Shown: positions 42,587 through 49,902 of the stretch, in pieces
Layout of the letters: each line of letters starts with the position of its first letter
Position numbering within the stretch: the stretch's first letter is position 1
Origin: Candidatus Iainarchaeum sp.
GTDB taxonomy: Archaea; Iainarchaeota; Iainarchaeia; JAGGVJ01
NCBI GenBank assembly: GCA_021158055.1
Contig: JAGGVJ010000013.1
Span: 1 to 49,902 of the forward strand
DNA length: 49,902 nucleotides
Reading direction: 5' to 3'
Program-made: the position numbers and the translations under genes
Notes under the pieces: generated by a model
Told to the model about the DNA's origin: nothing
What the model saw: only the letters and a program-made list of their open reading frames with translations
Databases searched by the model: none

Positions 42587-44671
42587 ATGCCAAGGGATTC
42601 GTTTAAAGTTGACGTCAAAAAAACAGGCCTTGAAAAAAGCCTTGAACTTGAATGGCTTGAGACAAACGGTCTTGGAGGATATTCGTCCTCAACAGTTGTC
42701 GGGGCAAACACCCGAAAATACCACGGCCTGCTTGTGGCTGCCATGGAACCCCCGGTTGAGCGGTGGGTTCTTTTAAGCAAGCTTGAAGAAACAATTGAAA
42801 CCAACGGCGAGAAAACAGACCTTTCCACAAACATCTATCCAGACGCTGTTTATCCCCGGGGCTTCAAGGCAATGGATGGGTTTTCAAGAGATTCCTTTTC
42901 AAAAGAACCGTTTCCGACATTTGTTTTTTCTGTCGGAAAAACCACAGTTAAAAAAACCGTTTTTTTGTTTCGCCACGAAAACACGGTGGCAGTTTTGTAT
43001 GAAGTCAAAAACGCGCCGAAAAACACTGTTTTCACTGTAAGGCCTCTTGTAAACTTTCGAGGGTTCCACGACATTACTTCCTTTGACTCCTGCAGATTTG
43101 ATGTCTTTCAGCAGGCGTTTGAAAAAGGGACTTTTGCAGCGAGTTCAATGCAAAACGCACCAAAGCTTTTTTTGTCTTCAGATAAGCTTTCGTTTTCTGA
43201 AAAAGGCGAATGGTATTTCAACGCAGTTTATCCAAAGGAACGCGGGCGGGGTTATAAGTTTACAGAGGATAACTTTTGCCTGGGTGAGTTTTCAGTCCAG
43301 TTAAACGGGAAAAGCAAAAAAACCGTTCGTTTTTTTGTCCTTGCAAAAGCAATGCAACCCAGTGAAACTTTGAAAAAATGCAGGAAAGAAGTTGCGCTTG
43401 ACCTGAAAAAAATTGATTCTTTGATGGCTCGGGAAAGACAAAGAAGAAAAGACATTGTGAAGTCCGCGCGAAAACAATGCAGGGTGAAAAACAACCGATT
43501 TTTTGATTCACTGGTCCTTGCTTCAGACCAGTTCATTGTCAAGCGCAATTCCAACGGGGGGTCCTCGATCATTGCGGGTTACCACTGGTTTGCTGACTGG
43601 GGGCGCGATGCCATGATTTCCCTGAACGGACTTGCATTGTGCACAGGGAGATTTGAGGAAGCAAAACAAATCCTTCTGGCGTTTGCCAGGCACCACAAAA
43701 ACGGAGTTCTGCCAAATAGGTTTGTTGACCGCACAAACAGCGCGCAGTACAATTCAGTTGATGTTTCCCTCTGGTTTTTTGTTGCTGTGGGGCAGCTTCT
43801 GAAAAGGACAAAGGATAAAAAGTTTGTGAAACAGCGCTTGTGGCCGGTAATGAAGAAGACCATTGATGCCTACAAAAACGGTCTGGCAGAAAACATCTCC
43901 ATGGACTTAGACGGCCTGGTAAAAACAGGTGAGGGAACGCAGCTTACATGGATGGACGCACAGCCCCCGCAAGGGAAACCCGTGACTCCGAGAAGCGGAA
44001 AACCGGTTGAAATTCAGGCGCTTTGGTTTAACGCGTTGATGATTGCATCAGGCCTTGCAGAAGAGTTTGAAAAAACCGGCACGCTCGGCAAAAAATATTT
44101 CAGGCTTGCGTCTAAGGTCAGGGAAAGTTTTAACGAAAAGTTCTGGAACGAAAAAGAACAATGCCTTTTTGACGTTGTTGACGTCGGCGGCGGAACAAGG
44201 GTCTTGGCTAAGGTGCGACCGAACCAGTTGATTGCGACGGGGCTTGAGTTTGATTTGCTTGATCCTGAAAAACTGGACAAGGTTGTGCTGAAGGCTGAAA
44301 CAGAACTTTTGAGTTCAAAAGGGCTTTTGACACTTCGCAGGAAAAATCCTGATTTCAAGGCACATTATGAGGGAGACGTGAATTTGCGGGACTCTGCATA
44401 TCACGAGGGGACAATTTGGCCTTGGCTTGCCGGACCTTATGTCAAATCACTTCTTAAAAGCAGCTGTTGTTCAAAAACAGTTCTGCTGAAGACAAAATCT
44501 TTCCTTGAAGGATTTGCTCCCGAACTGGAGCGGGGCGGTCTGGGAACAATCCCGGAGATCTTTGAAGCGGATTCCCTCATGCAAAAAGGCTGCATTGCCC
44601 AGGCGTGGAGCGTCGCGCAGTTGCTTGAAGTGTATTGTCTGGTTCTTGAAAAAATACGCGAGAGTAAATGA
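42587..44671 (+). CDS. Amylo-alpha-1,6-glucosidase / glycogen debranching type protein
   Basis: A 694-residue protein with an N-terminal beta-sandwich (LETNGLGGYSSSTVVGANTR, then KYHGLLVAAMEPPVERWV) and a C-terminal (alpha/alpha)6 barrel (WFADWGRDAMISLNGLAL, GEGTQLTWMDAQ, YHEGTIWPWLAGPY), the plan of archaeal and bacterial debranching enzymes. Acid residues in WGRDAM and HEGT are likely catalytic. It would remove alpha-1,6 branch points from glycogen. ATG 42587 follows AGGTG; GTG 42578 is an alternative. No glycogen synthase is in the window. Confidence 0.88.
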   Translation: MPRDSFKVDVKKTGLEKSLELEWLETNGLGGYSSSTVVGANTRKYHGLLVAAMEPPVERWVLLSKLEETIETNGEKTDLSTNIYPDAVYPRGFKAMDGFSRDSFSKEPFPTFVFSVGKTTVKKTVFLFRHENTVAVLYEVKNAPKNTVFTVRPLVNFRGFHDITSFDSCRFDVFQQAFEKGTFAASSMQNAPKLFLSSDKLSFSEKGEWYFNAVYPKERGRGYKFTEDNFCLGEFSVQLNGKSKKTVRFFVLAKAMQPSETLKKCRKEVALDLKKIDSLMARERQRRKDIVKSARKQCRVKNNRFFDSLVLASDQFIVKRNSNGGSSIIAGYHWFADWGRDAMISLNGLALCTGRFEEAKQILLAFARHHKNGVLPNRFVDRTNSAQYNSVDVSLWFFVAVGQLLKRTKDKKFVKQRLWPVMKKTIDAYKNGLAENISMDLDGLVKTGEGTQLTWMDAQPPQGKPVTPRSGKPVEIQALWFNALMIASGLAEEFEKTGTLGKKYFRLASKVRESFNEKFWNEKEQCLFDVVDVGGGTRVLAKVRPNQLIATGLEFDLLDPEKLDKVVLKAETELLSSKGLLTLRRKNPDFKAHYEGDVNLRDSAYHEGTIWPWLAGPYVKSLLKSSCCSKTVLLKTKSFLEGFAPELERGGLGTIPEIFEADSLMQKGCIAQAWSVAQLLEVYCLVLEKIRESK

Positions 44672-44688
44672 AAAAATTTGCAGGTGCA

Positions 44689-45864
44689 TTAGATTTGCAG
44701 TTTTCTGATTCTTTCTGCCGCGTCCCGGATCATTTCAATTGTGGGCACAAGTGCGAATCTCACGAAATTTTCTCCCGGGTTCACGCCGTCAACGGTGCTG
44801 CTTAAAAACGACCCGGGTGTTGTGACAACGGCAATGTTTTCATCAAGAAGCTTTTTTGAAAACTCAACTGAAGTGTAGTTTTCCGGGACTTTTTGCCAGA
44901 TATAAAACGTGCTTTTTGGGGTGCTTTCCGGAAGCCCTATGGTTTTGAACGCGTCAAGCATTATGTCGCGTTTTTCCCTGTATTCACTGCGCATTTTTTC
45001 AACGTGCGCTTCGTCTTTGAGCGCTGCTGTCGCCGCGTCCTGGATAAATGTCGCTGTTCCTGAATCAATGTTTGCCTTTAATTTTTTGTATTTCTTTATT
45101 ATGCGCTCGTCGCCTGCAAGCCATCCGACACGGTACCCGGTCATGGCGCTTCTTTTTGAAAGGGAGTTAACGGCTACAATCCCTTCTGTTTCAAGTTCAA
45201 GTATGCTTATTGGCTTTTCATCAAAGTACATTTCAGAATACGCCTCATCAGACACGAGGATTACTTCGTTGTCAGAGCAGAAGTCAATTGCTTCTCTGAA
45301 GAATGGTTTTGTGGCCAGGGCGGTTGTGGGGTTGTTCGGGTAATTGAGCCACATGATTTTTGCTTTTTGTGCGGTTTGGGCGTCGATTTTTTCAAAGTCA
45401 GGTAAAAACCCGTTTGACTCTTCCAGGTTCATCAGAACAGGTTTTCCGTGCGCAAACAAAGTGCCTCTTTCGTAAGGGGGATACCCGGGATTCGGGGCAA
45501 GGGCGACGTCTCCCGGGTTTAAGAATGCAAGCGGGAAGTTGAATACGGCTTCTTTTGAACCGAGGCTTGAAGCGATCTGCGTGTCTGGGTCGACGTCTAC
45601 GTTGAAGCGGAACTTGTGCCACGCTGCGATTGTCTCAAGATATTCAGGCGTGCCTGCGTTTCTCGGGTACCCCGAGGATTTTCGCTTGTCTATTGCTTTT
45701 TTTATAGCGTCGCGAATGGTTTCGGGTGTCGGCGTCAACGGGTCGCCCACGCCGAAGTCTATGACGTCTATTCCTCTTGCCTTTAGATTGTCCCGCATCT
45801 TGTCCACTTCATCGAAAGCGTAAGTCCCGATTGATTCCATAACTTCGTTTGCCTTTACATCCAA
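44689..45864 (-). CDS. dapL: PLP aminotransferase, likely LL-diaminopimelate aminotransferase
   Basis: Fold type I aminotransferase of 391 residues with SLGSKEAVFNFPLAF, NPGYPPYERGT, NYPNNPTTALA, DEAYSEMYF and the PLP lysine motif SLSKRSAMTGYRVGW. Placement downstream of dapB and dapA on the same strand argues for LL-DAP aminotransferase (the one-step route from tetrahydrodipicolinate), but the broad class I/II family makes an aspartate-type aminotransferase possible. It follows dapA after 73 bp that include a repeat and an AT-rich, TATA-like stretch, so it could have its own promoter. Confidence 0.78.
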   Translation of the reverse strand: MDVKANEVMESIGTYAFDEVDKMRDNLKARGIDVIDFGVGDPLTPTPETIRDAIKKAIDKRKSSGYPRNAGTPEYLETIAAWHKFRFNVDVDPDTQIASSLGSKEAVFNFPLAFLNPGDVALAPNPGYPPYERGTLFAHGKPVLMNLEESNGFLPDFEKIDAQTAQKAKIMWLNYPNNPTTALATKPFFREAIDFCSDNEVILVSDEAYSEMYFDEKPISILELETEGIVAVNSLSKRSAMTGYRVGWLAGDERIIKKYKKLKANIDSGTATFIQDAATAALKDEAHVEKMRSEYREKRDIMLDAFKTIGLPESTPKSTFYIWQKVPENYTSVEFSKKLLDENIAVVTTPGSFLSSTVDGVNPGENFVRFALVPTIEMIRDAAERIRKLQI

Positions 45865-45916
45865 AATTCCACACCCTTTCCTGTTTACTTTTTTGCCTTT
45901 TTTTTGTTCTTTTTTT

Positions 45917-45960
45917 TATATGAGATTCAAATTTCTTCTATATAAGATTCAGATTTTGAA
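45917..45960 (-). repeat. 22-bp tandem repeat across dapA stop
   Basis: Two 22-bp units on the plus strand, 45917-45938 (core TATATGAGATTCAAATTT) and 45939-45960 (core TATATAAGATTCAGATTT), meet inside the dapA stop codon. Confidence 0.65.
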
Positions 45961-46848
45961 GGACTTCATCCATTGCTCTTTTTGTGCTGTCGGTAACGTC
46001 AACAAGCGGCAGCCTCGGAGTGCCTGCCGGAATTCCTATTCTTCTTAATGCATAATGCGCGGGCGAAGGATTGGTTTCAAGGAACAGTGCATTGTAAAGC
46101 CCGCGAAGCTTTTCGTCAATCGCTTCTGCTTCGTCAAATTTTTTTTCAAGCGCAAGATGTGTGACATCGCTTGTCCTTTTCGGGGCAATGTTGGCAGCAA
46201 CAGAAATGACTCCCGTGCCTCCTGCTTTTATCATCTCGAGCGTGAGCCCGTCGTCGCCGGATGTTACCGAGAAAGGCATGTCTGAAGTGTTGTCAATGAT
46301 GGTTTTTATCTGCTCCATGTTTCCGGACGCCTCTTTTATCCCTATGATATTTGAAAATTCACGCGCAAGCCTGATTGTGGTTTCTGCCTCTATGTTTTTT
46401 GCGGTTCTTCCCGGAACGTTGTAGAGGATGATTTTTCCGTTCTATGCTGTCTGCAATTGCGGCATAGTGCCGGTAAAGACCTTCCTGGGTCGGCTTGTTT
46501 TGGTAAGGGCTTATCTTGAGGTGTGTCGTGATCCCAAGGTCTTCAATTTTTTTTTGCAGCGTCGATCGCTTCGCGCGTGCAGTTTGACCCGTCCCTTGTG
46601 ATTACAGAGACTTTGCCTGAAACGTGCTCAAGCGAGTTTTTTATGAGGCTTGTCTGCTCTTCCCATGTAAGGGTGCATGAGTGCCCGGTGCAGCCGGCAA
46701 TGAGTATCCCGTCAACCCCGCCTTTTATGACGTGGTCTATCAGCATGTTCATCGCTTCCTGGTTCACGGGATTGTCAATCGCGTTTCCCGTGTCCTTGAT
46801 GGGTGTTACGAGTGCAGGGTAACAGCCCGAAATGTTTTTTGCTGTCAT
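45938..46848 (-). pseudogene. dapA: 4-hydroxy-tetrahydrodipicolinate synthase with two frame changes
   Basis: DapA condenses pyruvate and aspartate semialdehyde. The N-terminal part from ATG 46848 (PALVTPIKDTGNAIDNP, GCTGHSCTLTWEEQTSL) is open until an A9 run (T9 on plus, 46547-46555), where a stop appears. Dropping one A restores IEDLGITTHLKISPYQNKPT in frame. A second break follows after ADSIE near 46436-46441 (one extra or two missing bases), after which GKIILYNVPGRTAKNIEAE, the Schiff-base region and the C-terminus continue to 45938. Total length (911 bp) is correct for the family. Either a decaying gene or assembly/sequencing errors; it starts 1 bp after the intact dapB. Confidence 0.85.
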
Positions 46849-46849
46849 A

Positions 46850-47617
46850 TCAATTGCCTCCGGTAATGTTTTTCACCATGTCGTCCAAAGTGAATATGCC
46901 TTTTTTTCCCGAGATCCATTCTGCAGCGGCAACAGCGCCTTGGGCGAATCCCACGCGGCTTTTCGCAGTGTGCTTTAATTCGATCGTGTCCGCGGAACTG
47001 TCAAAACCCACTGTGTGCGTGCCGCTTATTGTTCCCGCCCGCACGCTTGCCACGTGAAGCTCTTCGGGTTTTATTTTCCTTTCCAGCCTGTCGTACATCG
47101 CGGTTGTTTTTCTGTTTGTGTTGTTGATTATTATCTCGCCCAGTTTTCTGGCTGTTCCGGACGGGCTGTCAAGTTTTTGGCTGTGGTGGAATTCAACTAT
47201 AAAAGAGTCGTATGAGTCAAAATTGTTGATTTGTTTTGCGGCGTCTTCGACTATTTTGAAAAAGATGTTGACTCCGATTGAAAAATTAGGGGAGTATAGT
47301 AGTGCAGTGTTGTTTTTTTTAACAGCTTTTCTTGCTTCGTCCAGCCTGTTGTGCCAGCCTGTTGTACCCACAACAATGGATTTTTTGAGTCCGGCCGCTT
47401 TTTTTATGTTTTCTGTTGCTGCTGCTGGCTGCGTGAAATCTATGCAGACATCAACACCCGCGAGGCTTTCTTTGTTTATTTCGTTGAACTGGATGCCTTC
47501 TTTTTTGATGCGGGGGTCAATTATTGCCTTTACTGCGTGTCCTTTTTCAAGGGCTGTTTTTTCTATTTCCCTGCCCATTTTGCCGTAGCCGATTATGGCA
47601 ATGTTTAACAAAGGCAT
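46850..47617 (-). CDS. dapB: 4-hydroxy-tetrahydrodipicolinate reductase
   Basis: Reduces the DapA product in the diaminopimelate route to lysine. From ATG 47617 the 255-residue protein starts MPLLNIAIIGYGKMGREIEK (nucleotide-binding glycine loop), has VVGTTGW, YSPNFSIGVN, and the catalytic EFHHSQKLDSPSGTA. The open frame reaches 47689, but a box A is centred 26 nt before 47617, which fixes the start as leaderless. dapA follows after a single base. Confidence 0.93.
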   Translation of the reverse strand: MPLLNIAIIGYGKMGREIEKTALEKGHAVKAIIDPRIKKEGIQFNEINKESLAGVDVCIDFTQPAAATENIKKAAGLKKSIVVGTTGWHNRLDEARKAVKKNNTALLYSPNFSIGVNIFFKIVEDAAKQINNFDSYDSFIVEFHHSQKLDSPSGTARKLGEIIINNTNRKTTAMYDRLERKIKPEELHVASVRAGTISGTHTVGFDSSADTIELKHTAKSRVGFAQGAVAAAEWISGKKGIFTLDDMVKNITGGN

Positions 47618-47637
47618 ATGAATACAAAACAGGCGAA

Positions 47638-47650
47638 GTTTATATTTTTT
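47638..47650 (-). promoter_or_regulatory. Box A of dapB-dapA, leaderless promoter
   Basis: AAAAAATATAAAC on the minus strand is centred 26 nt before the dapB ATG at 47617, the expected distance to a transcript start at the A of the ATG. Confidence 0.5.
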
Positions 47651-47711
47651 GTGCAAAACAAGAGGATATTGCATGCTTTTTGAAAACAAGCGCCGGGAGG
47701 GGGGTTCTGGC

Positions 47712-48716
47712 TTAGTTTTCGATCAGGGACTGCATGTCGAACACAATGATGTTTCCGTCAATGACGGTCCCGTTGCTTAAGGTCAGGTTTTCTTTTTTGT
47801 TAAACGCTTCCTGGATTTCTTCCATTTTTTCTTCGGGATTGCCTGAGACTTCAAAAGAGGTCTTGCCTTCGTTTAACCCGTCGTTGTTTTTGTCACGGTC
47901 CAATGCAGTAATCATTTTTGAAACGTTCAGCATCCATTCAGGCACGCTTCCGACATTGTTTGGCATTCCGCTCAGTGTTGCAAAAACGTCAATGAATTCA
48001 ATTACAGCCGTGTCGCCTGAAGTTTCAAGCAAGTCAAAAAGCGCTTTGTTTTCGGCGTAAAGCTGCCCGGAGTCGTCAATTATTTTTTTGACGTCAACCT
48101 GGGTCGAACCTGGTATTATAATGAATTTGTCTCTGGATGCGACTTCAATGACTGTTTCATTGACCGGGTCTGTCATTTCATAAATTGAATAGTTTTTGTA
48201 ATATTCTTTTGGAACCGTTGTTGAACCGGTGTTGTTTTTGTGGTTTTTGAAGTCGTCAAATGTTTTTGAGTCTTTTAGTTTTATGATTGTGACCATGTTT
48301 GGCTGCATGGCTTCGCCGCCGCTCATTCCGCCTGAAAGCAGGTTTAAGCTGACTTCTTCAGCGATGTCGGCGTATCCTTCTCCTTCAGCGAAAGCATAAG
48401 AAGAAGCATAGTTGAATATCTCGGAAGCAGGCGCAATCAAAACCATTTCAGGTCCGTTCCATCCAGTGCTTGAATCCGGTTTTTCTTTGGAAGATGAATC
48501 GCCGTTTTCAGACAGGTCGGTTGTTGTGTCCGGGTCAGTTGAAATGTCTGGGGTGATTGTGGTTCCAGGGTCGGTTGGGGTTTGGGTTTGCGGATTTGGA
48601 TCATCCGGATTTAGTGAATCGTCTGGTGTTGCAACTGTTGGCGTTTCTTCAACGCACCCTGCTACCAGTAAAACTGATAATAGAAGAATCAACGAAAATA
48701 CTTCTGTTTTTGCCAT
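47712..48716 (-). CDS. Secreted lipoprotein, unknown
   Basis: ATG 48716, preceded by GAGGGG, gives 334 residues with a signal peptide and a lipobox LLVAGC (Cys at about 19). A Pro/Thr/Asp-rich linker of about 65 residues (PDDSLNPDDPNPQTQTP and similar) likely spans the cell wall or is glycosylated. A mixed alpha/beta domain follows from about residue 95 (MVLIAPASEIFNYASSYAFA, MVTIIKLKDSKTFDDF), with no family recognised. A sequence DRDKNNDGLNEG is a possible calcium loop. Upstream start codons in frame are inside the leader. Confidence 0.7.
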   Translation of the reverse strand: MAKTEVFSLILLLSVLLVAGCVEETPTVATPDDSLNPDDPNPQTQTPTDPGTTITPDISTDPDTTTDLSENGDSSSKEKPDSSTGWNGPEMVLIAPASEIFNYASSYAFAEGEGYADIAEEVSLNLLSGGMSGGEAMQPNMVTIIKLKDSKTFDDFKNHKNNTGSTTVPKEYYKNYSIYEMTDPVNETVIEVASRDKFIIIPGSTQVDVKKIIDDSGQLYAENKALFDLLETSGDTAVIEFIDVFATLSGMPNNVGSVPEWMLNVSKMITALDRDKNNDGLNEGKTSFEVSGNPEEKMEEIQEAFNKKENLTLSNGTVIDGNIIVFDMQSLIEN

Positions 48717-48860
48717 GTTACCCCTCGCGTTTTGTTTCAGGGTGAAAACTGCACCCCGCACTCTAAAGTTTGTGGTCTGTATGTGTAGATATAAATGATA
48801 TGAACTTTGTTTGTTTAAAATAATTTGGTTTACGCCGGTCAAACGGTTAATTTGCTGAAA

Positions 48861-48871
48861 AAGTATTTAAC
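48861..48871 (+). promoter_or_regulatory. Box A, leaderless, for the EF-Tu domain 2 gene
   Basis: AAGTATTTAAC is centred about 27 nt before ATG 48894 and no ribosome binding site lies between them. Confidence 0.45.
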
Positions 48872-48893
48872 TTGTTTGTGAGTAAATATTGTT

Positions 48894-49250
48894 ATGGAAG
48901 CCAAAGTGTTTATCCAGGGGGTTTTTAGCATAACGGGTGCAGGTCCGGTTGTAGTTGGCAAGGTGGTTGATGGGATGCTTACGCCCGGAATGAAACTTGA
49001 AATTTCAGGAACGACTATGCAGGTGCGGTCAATTGAACAGCATCACGAAGCTTTAACCCGTGCAGGCCCGGGGGAAAATGTCGGAATCGGGTTCACTAAC
49101 GGAAACAAGGATCTTTTGAAAAGCGTTGAAAAACAAGAAGTCACTTTTTTTTCAGATGATTCCGCATCCAAGGGGTTTAACGGGCAAGTGCCGGAACCGA
49201 ACAGGCCAAAAGGAGTTATTGATTCGCTAAAAGGGCTTTTTGGAAAATGA
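48894..49250 (+). CDS. Stand-alone EF-Tu domain 2-like beta-barrel protein
   Basis: A 118-residue protein whose first 85 residues match domain 2 of translation GTPases: VFIQGVFSITGAGPVVVGKV, VDGMLTPGMKLEI, VRSIEQHHEALTRAGPGENVGIGF. There is no GTPase domain. The C-terminal 35 residues are a Pro/Asn-rich linker and a short amphipathic helix (GVIDSLKGLFGK). Role unknown; could bind tRNA, a ribosomal site or a membrane. Probable leaderless mRNA. Confidence 0.7.
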   Translation: MEAKVFIQGVFSITGAGPVVVGKVVDGMLTPGMKLEISGTTMQVRSIEQHHEALTRAGPGENVGIGFTNGNKDLLKSVEKQEVTFFSDDSASKGFNGQVPEPNRPKGVIDSLKGLFGK

Positions 49251-49258
49251 AATTGAAT

Positions 49259-49328
49259 AATTTTAGTTATATTTTGGTTATTTCAATTATATTTTAGTTA
49301 TATTTCAATTATTATCAGTTATAAATTT
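49259..49328 (+). repeat. AT-rich imperfect tandem repeat
   Basis: Three related segments, 49259-49284, 49285-49306 and 49307-49328, share the pattern AATTATATTTTAGTTATATT. They begin 8 bp after the stop of the EF-Tu domain 2 gene. Low base complexity makes this the weakest of the 3'-end repeats. Confidence 0.45.
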
Positions 49329-49366
49329 AAAAATTATTTGCATAATTTATATGGCGGTGTAAATCA

Positions 49367-49717
49367 ATGGACTTAAAAAAAATAGGCCTGGACCTGGATC
49401 CGATGACTCTTTTGAAATTCAGGGAAATAATCGAGTGCGGTGAACTGATTGACCTGAAAAGCAAGCCTGTTTCAAAAGACGCAAAAGCAGAGCTTTTCAG
49501 GCGTCTTGTGGAGAGGGTGTGGAGCGACAACGAGGAAGAGATCCTCAAAAGCATCCAGTCAAAGCACAAAGAAAATTGCTTGCCTGAAGAAGAAGAGTCA
49601 ATGAAAACGCGCATAAAAGAACTTCAGATGCAAAAACTTGAAGAGCTCTCGAGAAAATACCCGTCAATAAGCAGGATGAAAATCATACGCGAGATGCAGA
49701 AACTGGAAAACACATAA
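49367..49717 (+). CDS. Charged helical protein, unknown
   Basis: A 116-residue, mainly helical, highly charged protein (KSKPVSKDAKAELFRRLVERV, cut; EEEESMKTRIKELQMQKLEEL) with likely coiled coil in the C-terminal half. No family recognised. ATG 49367 follows GGCGGTG. Next gene starts 18 bp after its stop, so they may form an operon. Confidence 0.55.
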   Translation: MDLKKIGLDLDPMTLLKFREIIECGELIDLKSKPVSKDAKAELFRRLVERVWSDNEEEILKSIQSKHKENCLPEEEESMKTRIKELQMQKLEELSRKYPSISRMKIIREMQKLENT

Positions 49718-49735
49718 CTAAAAAAGTGGTTTTTA

Positions 49736-49902
49736 ATGGCAGACGAATTGTTTTTCACGACAGGGATTTTTCCGCTTATTTTTGCATTGGCGCTGGGTAT
49801 TCTTTTTGTTTTTGCATTCCGCGCGGTTAAAGGAGAGCGGAAAAGAACAAGGCAGATAGGTGAAGAGTCAGGGAAACTGGGTTTTGGTTTTTCAGGCAAT
49901 CC
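49736..49902 (+). CDS. Membrane protein, N-terminal part, cut by window end
   Basis: ATG 49736 opens a frame with one membrane helix (FFTTGIFPLIFALALGILF, about residues 6-30) and a basic cytoplasmic stretch (KGERKRTRQ). The remainder is outside the window; no family can be given. Confidence 0.5.
   Translation, partial: MADELFFTTGIFPLIFALALGILFVFAFRAVKGERKRTRQIGEESGKLGFGFSGN

Overview
The window looks like a chromosomal piece of an archaeon, probably a DPANN-type lineage with unusually complete biosynthesis. Diapherotrites-like is my best guess, held weakly. Archaeal markers are a histone-fold protein, ribosomal protein eL40, a UbiA-family digeranylgeranylglyceryl phosphate synthase for ether lipids, archaeal-type TyrRS, a cupin glucose-6-phosphate isomerase, an ATP-dependent DNA ligase, class III signal (archaeal pilin-type) proteins, and TATA/box A promoters that often sit about 26 nt from an ATG (leaderless genes). 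Other genes use GGTG/GAGG ribosome binding sites, and TTG or GTG starts are common. No rRNA, CRISPR array, insertion sequence or phage gene was seen.

Layout. 1-5.7 kb: end of a secreted VCBS-repeat protein, then an eL40-UbiA-HTH regulator-phosphoribosyltransferase operon on the minus strand, an M50-like membrane protease and two small membrane proteins. 5.7-12.7 kb: divergent pgi and corA, DNA ligase, a DUF2797 protein, and a cation/proton antiporter-CBS-K+ channel cluster. 12.8-23.6 kb: nucleotide biosynthesis. pyrE diverges from pyrD-pyrK-pyrC-(pyrF::purC)-purB, followed by purE, an adenosine-specific kinase, alaX and guaA. The centre of this block is one reading frame joining OMP decarboxylase to SAICAR synthetase. 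23.7-28.4 kb: tRNA-Ala(CGC), PEP synthase, a membrane-anchored unknown and a DUF389 protein.

28.6-38.5 kb: a type IV pilus-like secretion operon. It has an ATPase carrying a very long lysine-rich, repeat-built N-terminus, two TadC/FlaJ-type membrane proteins and five proteins with pilin-like N-termini, ending in a 609-residue surface protein with repeated Asn-Pro modules. 39.0-41.3 kb: ftsZ, a PRC-barrel protein (candidate division partner), a histone and a PAP2 phosphatase. 41.4-47.6 kb: tyrS, a glycogen-debranching-type glucosidase, and dapB-dapA-dapL for lysine/diaminopimelate, with dapA broken by two frame changes. 47.7-49.9 kb: a lipoprotein, a stand-alone EF-Tu domain 2 protein, an unknown and a truncated membrane protein.

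Together the genes support de novo pyrimidine synthesis up to UMP (the first steps, carbamoyl phosphate and aspartate transcarbamoylase, are not in the window), several purine steps, gluconeogenesis/glycogen use and surface filament assembly. The most unusual window-wide pattern is that many genes end in short tandem duplications (about 17-30 bp units, different at each gene) that begin at or across the stop codon.
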